Below, one piece after another: positions 1-6,755 of a DNA stretch of 40,331 nucleotides. The notes beneath the pieces are model-generated. The model was not told where the DNA came from and searched no databases. It saw only the letters and a list, made by a program, of their open reading frames with translations. How positions within the stretch are numbered: position 1 is the stretch's first letter; every line of letters starts with the position of its first letter. The stretch comes from Streptomyces sp. TRM68367 (lineage in GTDB: Bacteria > Actinomycetota > Actinomycetes > Streptomycetales > Streptomycetaceae), in NCBI RefSeq assembly GCF_014495685.1, contig NZ_JACTVI010000048.1, forward strand, positions 1 to 40,331, written 5' to 3'. Made by a program: the position numbers and the translations under genes.

Positions 1-18
1 CGGCCCAACGCCACACCC

Positions 19-43
19 CCGGCCCGAGACACCCCCGGGCCGG
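19..43 (-). terminator. Hairpin terminator downstream of prfC
   Basis: Perfect 8-bp inverted repeat CCGGCCCG / CGGGCCGG around a 9-nt loop, about 40 nt past the prfC stop. There is no clear T-run, as is usual for Streptomyces terminators. It could also end a convergent transcript from outside the window. Confidence 0.5.
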
Positions 44-84
44 TCACACCATACGAATCAACGACCCGCGAAGTACGGGACTAG

Positions 85-1686
85 CTAGTCATGTGCGGCG
101 ATGAGGTGGTCGAGGCGGGCGCCAGGGAACTCCCGCTGGAAGGAACTCGCCTGCCAACGGTCGGGAAAGAGGGCGAGCTGGACCTTGTCCCGGATACGGG
201 TGAGAGCCTCGCCCTGGACGATCCGCGAGCGGTTGAGCGCCTCCCCGCCGGCCGAGTCGGTGGCGCGGGCCAGGTGGTACGGCAGCATCTCCAGCTTGAC
301 GGAGGCGGAGAACTCACTCGCCATGCGAGCGGCGACGACGTCGAACTGCATCGGGCCCACGGCCGCGAGTACGGGCGCCTGGTCGCCACGCAGGTCGGAG
401 ACGAGGACCTGTACCACGCCCTCCTCGTCCAGCTGGGCGATGCCGCGCCGGAACTGCTTGGAGCGGCCCAGGTCGACCGGGCGGACCACGGCGAAGTGCT
501 CGGGTGCGAAGGTGGGCATCGGCGGGAACACCGCCGCCTTGTCCGCGTACAGCGTGTCGCCGACACGCAGGGCGGTGGCGTTGACCAGGCCGACCACGTC
601 GCCGGGGTAGGCGATGTCGACCATGGAGCGGTCCTGGCCGAAGACGCTGTGCGCGTACTTGGTGGCGAACGGCTTGCCCGAGGCGGCCCGGGTGACGGTC
701 ACGCCGCGTTCGAAGATCCCGGAACAGACCCGCATGAAGGCGATCCGGTCGCGGTGGGCGGGGTCCATGTTGGCCTGCACCTTGAACACCAGCCCCGAGA
801 ACGGCGCGTCCACCGGCCGGGCGCCGCCGCCCTCCAGAGCGCGCGGCCCGGGCGGCGGGGCGAGGTCGACGACGGCGTCCAGCAGCAGCCGTACGCCGAT
901 GTTGGAGATCGCCGCGCCGAAGAACACCGGGGTGCTCCGGCCCGTAAGGAACGCCTCCTGGTCGTGCAGGGCGCCATCGGCCCGCAGCAGGTCCAGTTCC
1001 TCAACGGCCCTGCTCCAGTCGGCTTCGTCCTCCAGTGCGGCTCGTTGCGCGGGCACCAGCGCCTCTCTGGCCTCGTGGGCACCGCCCGGGGTGCGGGTGT
1101 AGCGCAGCATCCGCTCCGGCTCGCGTACGTCGATCAGCCCGCGCAGATGTCCCGCGTCGCCGACCGGCCAGGTGACCGGGGTGGGCCTGAGGCGGAACTC
1201 GCGCTCGATCTCGTCCAGCAGCTCCAGCGCCTCACGCCCCGGCCGGTCCCATTTGTTGACGAACGTGATCACCGGGATGCCGCGGTGACGGCAGACATCA
1301 AAGAGCTTGCGGGTCTGCTCCTCCAGGCCCTTGGCCGCGTCGATCAGCATTACCGCGCAGTCGACCGCCGCCAGCACCCGGTAGGTGTCCTCGGAGAAGT
1401 CGGCGTGACCGGGGGTGTCCAGCAGGTTCAGCACGCAGCCGCGGTGGGCGAACTGCAGCACAGCGGAGGTGACGGAGATGCCGCGGGCCTTCTCCATCTC
1501 CATCCAGTCCGACGAGACCCCTCTCCGCCCGGACTTGCCGTGCACCGCGCCCGCCTCGGTGATGGCGTGCGCGTGCAGCGCCAGGGCCTCGGTCAGCGTG
1601 GACTTGCCCGCGTCCGGGTGGCTGATCACCGCGAACGTGCGCCGCCGGGACGCCTCCGAGGCGGCCCCTTCACTGTGCGGGCTCAT
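85..1686 (-). CDS. prfC: Peptide chain release factor 3 (RF3)
   Basis: Translational GTPase that recycles RF1/RF2 from the ribosome after peptide release; cytosolic. At 533 residues it matches the usual RF3 length (E. coli about 529). The G1 loop SHPDAGKST lies at residues 22-30, DTPGHADF (G3) near 89-96 and NKWD (G4) near 144; the EF-Tu-like and RF3 C-terminal domains follow without a break. The start ATG overlaps the stop of the upstream MerR gene by four bases (ATGA), so translation is probably coupled and the two genes share a promoter at about 2.2 kb. A stem-loop follows the TAG stop. The identification is firm; the unusual point is co-transcription with an autoregulated MerR factor. Confidence 0.95.
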   Translation of the reverse strand: MSPHSEGAASEASRRRTFAVISHPDAGKSTLTEALALHAHAITEAGAVHGKSGRRGVSSDWMEMEKARGISVTSAVLQFAHRGCVLNLLDTPGHADFSEDTYRVLAAVDCAVMLIDAAKGLEEQTRKLFDVCRHRGIPVITFVNKWDRPGREALELLDEIEREFRLRPTPVTWPVGDAGHLRGLIDVREPERMLRYTRTPGGAHEAREALVPAQRAALEDEADWSRAVEELDLLRADGALHDQEAFLTGRSTPVFFGAAISNIGVRLLLDAVVDLAPPPGPRALEGGGARPVDAPFSGLVFKVQANMDPAHRDRIAFMRVCSGIFERGVTVTRAASGKPFATKYAHSVFGQDRSMVDIAYPGDVVGLVNATALRVGDTLYADKAAVFPPMPTFAPEHFAVVRPVDLGRSKQFRRGIAQLDEEGVVQVLVSDLRGDQAPVLAAVGPMQFDVVAARMASEFSASVKLEMLPYHLARATDSAGGEALNRSRIVQGEALTRIRDKVQLALFPDRWQASSFQREFPGARLDHLIAAHD

Positions 1687-2138
1687 CGGACCGCCTCCAC
1701 ACCGCTGCCGTCAGCGGTCGCGGCGGCGTCCAGCAGCCGGGCCAGGTGGCCGTGAAGGGAGCGGGCGAAGTCCTCCGCCTGCCCCAGCTGCCGGCGCAGA
1801 TCCTCGCAGCGTGCGTCGGCCCGGACCCAGTACGTGCGCAATCGTGCCACCAGTTCCTCATGTGCCTGCTCGTCGGTCTCCGGCAACGGCCCGCCGTCGT
1901 CGGGCAGCTGCTCCAGCAGCTCCAGTACGGCGCGGACGTCGTCGAGCGAGAAGCCCAGCGGCCGCATCCGCCGCACCAGGGCCAGGCGGCGCACCTCGGC
2001 CTCGGTGTAAAGGCGGAACCCGCCCATGCTGCGCCCGCTCGGGACGACCACGCCCACGTCCTCGTAGTGGCGGATCGTCCGCAGGGACAGTCCCGTGCGC
2101 TCGGACACCTCGCCGATCTGCATCAGCCTCTCACCCAC
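1683..2138 (-). CDS. MerR-family transcriptional regulator
   Basis: DNA-binding regulator of 151 residues. The N-terminal winged helix-turn-helix reads MQIGEVSERTGLSLRTIRHY, followed by the second-wing stretch GGFRLYTEAEVRRL and a dimerisation helix (LLEQLP...HEELVARLRTYW). There is no C-terminal metal-binding cysteine cluster: the protein has a single Cys, so it is not a classical mercury or copper sensor. Its ligand is unknown. The GTG at 2138 is the longest start; the ATG at 2123, preceded by GGTGAG, gives the commoner N-terminus MQIGEV and is an equally good choice. The 3' end overlaps the prfC start. A palindrome within a 19-bp promoter spacer lies about 50 bp upstream, so it probably controls itself and prfC. 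Confidence 0.9.
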   Translation of the reverse strand: MGERLMQIGEVSERTGLSLRTIRHYEDVGVVVPSGRSMGGFRLYTEAEVRRLALVRRMRPLGFSLDDVRAVLELLEQLPDDGGPLPETDEQAHEELVARLRTYWVRADARCEDLRRQLGQAEDFARSLHGHLARLLDAAATADGSGVEAVR

Positions 2139-2183
2139 GGCCTCACCGTCTCGCCTCGCGCGCCGGCACCCTTGCCGGAGCTA

Positions 2184-2216
2184 CAAACCTAACCTTTCGT
2201 CAGGGTAGGTTTGCAA
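2184..2216 (-). promoter_or_regulatory. MerR-type promoter with operator palindrome
   Basis: Read on the minus strand, TTGCAA (2211-2216) and TAGGTT (2186-2191) are separated by exactly 19 bp, the extended spacer typical of MerR-activated promoters. An inverted repeat CAAACCTAACC (2184-2194) / GGGTAGGTTTG (2203-2213), with one mismatch and an 8-nt centre, covers the spacer and -10. The predicted transcript start is near 2179, 40-55 nt before the regulator gene. The geometry is seen directly; regulation by this MerR is inferred from proximity. Confidence 0.8.
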
Positions 2217-2351
2217 GTGAGTGGAACCGAGGGCAGCCGCGGACAGGCTGCCGTCGTCGTCACGGCAGCGTCGCCCCACTCCCCCTCGGGGTGCCGCTGC
2301 CGTCACTCGCATCCGGCCGCGGACAGCCGGCCTGACGGAGTCAGCTCGGTC

Positions 2352-2470
2352 CTGCGCACGGGTGCCCTCACGTCCGGCGGCGACTGCCCCGGCCTGAACA
2401 CCGTCATCCGGTCCGTCGTGCACCGCGCCGTGGCCGGCCACGGCGACGAGTCATCGGCGTTTTTGGGTAC
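2352..2470 (+). pseudogene. pfkA: N-terminal fragment of ATP-dependent 6-phosphofructokinase
   Basis: The plus-strand frame from about 2352 encodes TGALTSGGDCPGLNTVIRSV and then VHRAVAGHGDE. This matches the N-terminus of Streptomyces PfkA, including the ATP-binding GGDCPGLN loop. After GDE the expected VIGF appears only if one G is restored (gacgag-tcatcggc), so there is a one-base deletion. Homology then stops about 25 bp before the end of the convergent hydrolase gene. About 37 of some 340 residues remain, so it is non-functional. No start codon with a ribosome site is visible. Confidence 0.75.
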
Positions 2471-2495
2471 TCGGTGCCGGGTGGACCCGAACACC

Positions 2496-3299
2496 TCACG
2501 ACTCAGTAGTCTCAGCAGTTGCGCCCTGGATCACGCGGGCGACCAGTTCAGGTGCGTCGCTCATGGGGACGTGGCCGCAGCCGGGCAGCGGGACGAGCCG
2601 AGCAGCGGGGATCATGGCCTTGGCGCGGGCGGCCTGCCGGGGCGGCAGAAGACGGTCCCGTGTGCCCCAGGCAATGGTGACCGGCACACCGGGGACGTCC
2701 CCGGCGAACAGCCGCGGTACGCGCCCGGCCCGCAGCGTGGCAGTGAACGCCTGCGAGTTCCGCAATGTCTTCAGCGTCGCGAGGGTTTCCTCCGGCGGGC
2801 ACAGGTCCGGGCGGCCGTAGAGGGTGCCGGTCAAGGCGGCCCGTCCGGCCGCGCTTCCCGCCAGGCGGGCGATGGCCGCTTCGGGGAGGAGCCGGGTTCC
2901 GCGCCGGGCCGCGTTCAGCACCGCATAGGTGTACCGCCGCTCGGCGGGCGTCCAGAAGCCCGCCGGGGCCAGCGCCGTTACGCTGCGTGCGAGCCCCGCC
3001 TGCGCCATGCGCAGCCCGATCAGGCCGCCCAGGGAATGCCCGGCCACGTGTGGCCGGTGCACGCCCAGCTCCGCCAGGAGGGCCTCCAGCCAGGCCACCG
3101 CGGTATCCAGATCGCGCGGCACCCCCGGGCCGAGGTCAGGGGACTGCCCGAAGCCCGGCAAGTCGATGGCGATCGTTTGGTAGTCCTCGCCGAGCAGCGG
3201 CACGACTCGGCCCCAGGCTCTGCGGTGATACCCGAGGCCGTGGAGCAGAAGCAGCGGCTCGCCGGTGCCCTGCCGCTCGTAGGCCACCGCGACCGGCAT
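2496..3299 (-). CDS. Alpha/beta-fold hydrolase
   Basis: Serine hydrolase of the alpha/beta superfamily, about 267 residues from the chosen start. LLLLHGLGYHRRAW holds the oxyanion-hole HG motif, VAGHSLGGLIGLRM is the nucleophile elbow (GHSLG, Ser), GTRDRLLP carries the likely acid Asp and GCGHVPMSDAPE the catalytic His. The substrate is not predictable. The frame is open back to a GTG at 3500, and an ATG at 3491 has GAGGAGG 11 nt upstream. However, the 3300-3443 codons have clearly lower third-position GC (about 70%) and no family similarity, so ATG 3299, where the domain begins (MPVAVAYERQG), is preferred. A promoter-like AT-rich patch lies at 3566-3594. The gene ends against the phosphofructokinase fragment. 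Confidence 0.8.
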   Translation of the reverse strand: MPVAVAYERQGTGEPLLLLHGLGYHRRAWGRVVPLLGEDYQTIAIDLPGFGQSPDLGPGVPRDLDTAVAWLEALLAELGVHRPHVAGHSLGGLIGLRMAQAGLARSVTALAPAGFWTPAERRYTYAVLNAARRGTRLLPEAAIARLAGSAAGRAALTGTLYGRPDLCPPEETLATLKTLRNSQAFTATLRAGRVPRLFAGDVPGVPVTIAWGTRDRLLPPRQAARAKAMIPAARLVPLPGCGHVPMSDAPELVARVIQGATAETTES

Positions 3300-3565
3300 C
3301 AGGCCCTCGGCGCGGGCTTCCGCAAACGACACTCCGGGCGGGGCGACCGCTTCATTCGTTCCCCAGCCGGATGCGCGCTGAGACTGCTCGACGGCCGATC
3401 CTTCCCTGCGGTCATGGATGAGCGAAGCCGCAGCCTGCGCCATCCGGAGCGGCCGGTTGGCCGTGGCGATCAGAGCAGAGACCAACACCATCCTCCACAC
3501 CGCCTCCTCGCCCAGCTTTTACACCTTTCCGCACGACAAGTGGGTTGACCTTTTATTATTCCCAT

Positions 3566-3594
3566 ATCGTATTATTTGAGTCAGATAGCAGCAA
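3566..3594 (-). promoter_or_regulatory. Candidate sigma-70-type promoter in an AT-rich patch
   Basis: On the minus strand TTGCTG (3589-3594) and TACGAT (3566-3571) are 17 bp apart. They lie inside a markedly AT-rich stretch (about 3541-3605) in an otherwise more than 70% GC region. The promoter would drive the alpha/beta hydrolase with an untranslated leader of about 60 to 260 nt depending on its true start. Confidence 0.5.
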
Positions 3595-3699
3595 GTTATC
3601 TCAGTCCAGTGCGTGCATGGTGCACCTCCCGGGTTTCCCGGATTCCGGGGCCGCCGCCGCGGGTTCCGGCCGCTCCGCTGCATCCAGTGCAGCCGGCCC

Positions 3700-3951
3700 T
3701 CAGGGCCATCGCCCCAACGCCGGGCGCAAATCAGGGCCGCCGCCCACGCCAGTCGTGCCCCACCAGGCCACGACAAGGCACATGTCCTCCGACAACTGCG
3801 GGGCGCCGCTCTCGGTCGAGGCATCCGCCGCCCCGGTGCGGGGTCCTTCACCCACACAGGCCACCGCTTCCACGAACGGGGCCTGCGAGCGCACACAGGC
3901 GATCACCTCGACAAGCTGATCACGCAGCAACTTGCAGGCGCCGGGGCTCAT
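3700..3951 (-). CDS. Small hypothetical protein (83 aa)
   Basis: Unrecognised. The frame from ATG 3951 encodes MSPGACKLLRDQLVEVIACV... and ends ...CLVVAWWGTTGVGGGPDLRPALGRWP. Third-position GC is about 80%, high enough to suggest coding, and the sequence has a helical, hydrophobic first half with several cysteines. GGTGGAG lies directly before the ATG, closer than ideal. It may be the second member of a pair with the small membrane protein at 3993-4181, 41 nt upstream on the same strand. No domain is assignable. It could be a remnant, since this stretch is rich in gene fragments. Confidence 0.35.
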   Translation of the reverse strand: MSPGACKLLRDQLVEVIACVRSQAPFVEAVACVGEGPRTGAADASTESGAPQLSEDMCLVVAWWGTTGVGGGPDLRPALGRWP

Positions 3952-3992
3952 GCTCCACCCCAACCCAGTCTCCTCAGCGCATCGTTCAACTC

Positions 3993-4181
3993 TCAGATGC
4001 GCCACCCCACAACGGCCAGCAGCACCGCGGCCACGACCGTCGCCGCCGAGCAGACGACCATCGCAGCCCGGGCCCACCCGCCCTGGCAACAGACGACGCC
4101 GAGGCACTCCGCCCGAAGGCCGGCCGCCAAACCCCGAGCAGGGGATGCAGACGGCACGGCTTCACCACCAGAAAGTTCCAT
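3993..4181 (-). CDS. Possible small membrane protein (62 aa)
   Basis: Unrecognised. From ATG 4181 (MELSGGEAVPS...) the product ends in one hydrophobic segment, AAMVVCSAATVVAAVLLAVVG, followed by WRI, so it would be a C-terminally anchored single-pass protein. The first third has poor codon bias and no ribosome site is evident, so the start is uncertain or the frame is not a gene. It lies 41 nt upstream of the 83-residue ORF on the same strand. Confidence 0.25.
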   Translation of the reverse strand: MELSGGEAVPSASPARGLAAGLRAECLGVVCCQGGWARAAMVVCSAATVVAAVLLAVVGWRI

Positions 4182-4426
4182 GCACTGCACAACGCGCAAC
4201 AAGACGAACCACAACGCCGCCGCGCCGTCATCACACCAACGGCCCAGCTGGGCGGCGCGCGCTGGAGTGCGCTGGTGATCTCCTTTGTGATCGCTCTCGG
4301 CCCCTCTCGTGCGGGGTGTGCCCGGTGGGCGTGGAGATGCGGAAGTGCTCAGTTGCGGTCACTGTGGGTCAGGGGCCGGTTACCGACCGATCCATGCCGA
4401 GCATCGGACTAGCCGAAGGAAACGTG
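4182..4426. other. Intergenic stretch without a supported gene
   Basis: Open frames cross this stretch on both strands but none has a ribosome site, codon bias or a recognisable domain. The last 100 bp form the leader of the ferritin-like gene, with GAAGGA just before its start. No clear promoter hexamers were identified. Confidence 0.4.
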
Positions 4427-5410
4427 ATGGCCGCAGCTTCAGACATGCTTGTTCCGGCACTGCGTGAGGTCCGCAAGGCCGAAGCGGCGCTTGCCGACCG
4501 CTTCAACGCCCACCTCGCAGGCACGCCCGCCGGGGAGTACCGGGAGGTCCTGGAGCGCCGCGTCGGCGACGCCCGGGGCCACGTGTACCGCATCGACGAA
4601 CGTCTCAGTACGTTGCAGGCCCGCGGGCGGCTGCAGAGCGTTTTCGGGGGTGGGTTGCGCTTCACCGGCCAAGCCGCCCGGCTTCCCTTCGAGCTGGCCT
4701 GGGCGGTCCCGAACGCCGTGTTCCGGAGCCGAGGACCGGCAACGGAGCACGGGCTGCTGAAGAACATCGAGGACGAGTACGCAGTCACCGCGTACGCCGT
4801 GGCCAGCTGCCGGGCCGCCGAGCGCATCGCCCAGGAGGCCCACGACGCCGCCAGCTCCGAGCTGCTCAGTTCCATCCGCCGCGACCACGAAGAGGCGCTG
4901 GAAGAGCTCGGCAGCAGTCTCGAGCAGCACGCCGAGGCAGCGGTGGCGGCTGCCGAAAGCGGCGACGGTTTGAGCGCCACCGGCGTCGGCCGGGCAGTCC
5001 GCGCCTGGAGCAGCTGGCTGCGGGAGACGGCTGAGCGCATGCCGGGTGCGGACCGGCTCCAGGGGGCGCCGGAGGGAGCCCTCATCAGGGACTACGAGCT
5101 GCCGATCCCCGACTACCGCAGGCTCAGCACCAAGACGATCCTCGAGCGGCTCCCGCACCTCTCCCAGAGGGATCTGGCCACGGTCGGCGCCTACGAGCGT
5201 GCCCACGCTGCCCGCCCCATGATCCTCAGTCGGATCGCCGACCTGCTCGGGCCGGAGCCCTGGCCCGGCTACGACAGCATGAACGAGGACGAGATCATCA
5301 AGCGGCTGGGCGAGGCGGAGGAGGGCCTCACCCGGCGGGCGCTGGGCTACGAGCGTCGCCATCAGGCACGCTCCAGCATTCTCTCCACCGCCGAACGAGT
5401 CCCCGCCTGA
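4427..5410 (+). CDS. Ferritin-like helical protein with tandem C-terminal motif
   Basis: Protein of 327 residues, family not named with certainty. ATG 4427 has GAAGGA six bases upstream. Residues 1-60 are a charged helix. The middle (about 110-185) is helical with spaced acidic residues (NIEDEYAVTAYAVASCRAAE, then IRRDHEEALEEL), reminiscent of the ferritin-like DUF892/YciF bundle. The C-terminus holds two diverged copies of one motif: PDYRRLSTKTILERLPHLSQ...YERAHAARPMIL (about 225-275) and PGYDSMNEDEIIKRLG...YERRHQARSSIL (about 277-324). The YER-x-H-x-x-R core looks like a binding module found in other actinobacterial proteins. No signal peptide or membrane span is seen. A stem-loop overlaps the stop. 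A stress or metal role is only a guess from the fold. Confidence 0.7.
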   Translation: MAAASDMLVPALREVRKAEAALADRFNAHLAGTPAGEYREVLERRVGDARGHVYRIDERLSTLQARGRLQSVFGGGLRFTGQAARLPFELAWAVPNAVFRSRGPATEHGLLKNIEDEYAVTAYAVASCRAAERIAQEAHDAASSELLSSIRRDHEEALEELGSSLEQHAEAAVAAAESGDGLSATGVGRAVRAWSSWLRETAERMPGADRLQGAPEGALIRDYELPIPDYRRLSTKTILERLPHLSQRDLATVGAYERAHAARPMILSRIADLLGPEPWPGYDSMNEDEIIKRLGEAEEGLTRRALGYERRHQARSSILSTAERVPA

Positions 5411-5426
5411 CGCCTTTCGGGCGGGG
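5401..5426 (+). terminator. Stem-loop over the end of the ferritin-like gene
   Basis: CCCCGCC (5401-5407) pairs with GGCGGGG (5420-5426) around a 12-nt loop, spanning the stop codon. It is a GC-rich hairpin without a T-tract. Confidence 0.4.
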
Positions 5427-5729
5427 GCACGTCTCCCTTGCCCTTTCTTCAGGGCCGCTGTCGCTCCCTGGTCTCACTGGCAGGCATCAGGACCGGGGTC
5501 GGCACTGGCTGCAGGGGTAGGGACCCGGTAGACCGTCAGCCGTCCGCGCACCCACCCCCGGCCACCGACAGGGCCACGTCGTGGGCACGCCAACAGCAGC
5601 TGCGCGTCAGGGAAGTTGACATGAACGTCGCGGCCCCGCCATGCACCTGAGCACCCGGGGTGGCGGACATCCCGGGGCGCGGGAGGCGAGACATGATGGA
5701 GGTAAGCGTTCCGCGAAGAGGAGTACGGC
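5411..5729. other. Intergenic region, possible gene remnant
   Basis: No supported gene. A minus-strand frame ending at 5474 reads RDVHVNFPDAQLLLACP and later WVRGRLTVYRVPTP, which looks protein-like, but it lacks a convincing start, codon bias and a known domain, so it may be another eroded gene. The 3' part is the leader of the methyltransferase-like gene, with GAGGAG at 5718-5723. Confidence 0.3.
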
Positions 5730-6569
5730 ATGGCCAGGGTGGACTCTGGCGGTCCCGAGGGCCTGGCAGGCGCCAAGTCGCGGTTCGACGACATCTACGA
5801 CCGGCCAGACCCTCGCGCATACTTCACGCGGCTGGCCCCGCTGGAGTACCAGATCCCGCACCACGCTCAGCCGGTCTTCCGGCGGGCCGCCGCCGAACGG
5901 GCCGCGCTCGACGACGGCCACCCCGGCAAGCCGGCGGTGCTGGATGTGTGCTGCTCGTACGGGATCAACGCCGCGCTGCTCAACCACGACATCACGCTGG
6001 CGGAGATGTACGAGCGGTACACCTCCCCTCACTGCCAGACGTTGTCGACGGTGGAACTCACGGCACGAGACAAGGAGTTGTATGCCGAGCGCCGCCGACC
6101 GGACGCAGTGCCGGTGTTCGGCCTGGACGTCGCGGCACCCGCCGTGCACTACGCCCTCGAGGTGGGACTACTGGAAGCCGGCTTCACCGACAACCTGGAA
6201 CGGAGCTCACCCGGCCCCAGGCTGAGCCGCGCACTCGCCGAGGTCGGTCTCATCACGCTGACAGGCGGCAGCAGCTATATCACCGCCCGAACGTTCACGG
6301 CACTGCTGGACGGCGCCCGGAGACCGGTATGGGTCAGCGCGTTTGTGCTACGGACAGTGTCGTACCATCCGATCGTCCGGACATTGGCCGCGCACGGTCT
6401 GCGCACCACCCTCGATGTCTCCCGCACCTACCTCCAGCGCCTCTTCACCGACGAGCGGGAACGACAGTATGCGATCGAGGCGGTACGGGCGCTGGGTGGC
6501 GACCCTACCGGGCGCGAGGAGAACGGCCGTTTGCACAGCCTGCACTACGAGTCCCGACCCAATAGATGA
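5730..6569 (+). CDS. SAM-dependent methyltransferase-like protein
   Basis: Protein of 279 residues. ATG 5730 has GAGGAG six bases upstream. The Rossmann motif I position reads AVLDVCCSYGINAALL, an atypical form of the usual LDxGxGxG loop with a double Cys and SYGxN. A second beta-strand and acidic turn read VFGLDVAAPAVHYALEVGLL, the later LITLTGGSSYIT could be the post-motif strand, and the C-terminal half (FTALLDGARRPVWVSAFVLR...) completes the fold. The substrate is unknown. No partner gene adjoins it: the next features are a rhodanese fragment and a convergent antiporter. The reader should treat the catalytic assignment as fold-level only, because the SAM-binding loop deviates from consensus. 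Confidence 0.6.
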   Translation: MARVDSGGPEGLAGAKSRFDDIYDRPDPRAYFTRLAPLEYQIPHHAQPVFRRAAAERAALDDGHPGKPAVLDVCCSYGINAALLNHDITLAEMYERYTSPHCQTLSTVELTARDKELYAERRRPDAVPVFGLDVAAPAVHYALEVGLLEAGFTDNLERSSPGPRLSRALAEVGLITLTGGSSYITARTFTALLDGARRPVWVSAFVLRTVSYHPIVRTLAAHGLRTTLDVSRTYLQRLFTDERERQYAIEAVRALGGDPTGREENGRLHSLHYESRPNR

Positions 6570-6593
6570 TCTCCGGCGGGGAATTGAACAAGC

Positions 6594-6704
6594 TCACTCG
6601 TGGAAGCCGACCTGCTCCAGGCGGGCCGCGGCCCGCGGGCTCATGTCGCACAGCCAGTCCCAGCAGTACGCCGACGCCACGGTGTCGAGGAGAGGGATGG
6701 CGCG
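6594..6704 (-). pseudogene. Rhodanese-like domain fragment
   Basis: A minus-strand frame ending in TGA at 6594-6596 encodes LDTVASAYCWDWLCDMSPRA and then AARLEQVGFHE. The spacing YC-x3-C-x2-S-x2-AA-x-L-x3-GF matches the active-loop region of rhodanese domains in Streptomyces proteins. The upstream half is unrecognisable, and the usual C-terminal continuation after GF is missing because of the stop. About 35 residues remain, so it is non-functional. The match rests on a short segment. Confidence 0.35.
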
Positions 6705-6755
6705 CTGGGCGCGGCGCGGACCCGCACGTGTCTGCCGGTCCTTTGGCTGCCGTCC

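Noticed and set aside
79..90. GACTAGCTAGTC palindrome at the prfC stop
   Set aside because: Perfect 12-bp palindrome but short and overlapping the stop codon; no support for a function beyond chance.
91..1755. Long plus-strand open frame opposite prfC
   Set aside because: It mirrors the RF3 codons in GC-rich DNA; low-complexity product, no ribosome site.
2211..3548. 445-codon plus-strand frame
   Set aside because: Only the phosphofructokinase segment is meaningful; the rest is antisense to the hydrolase.
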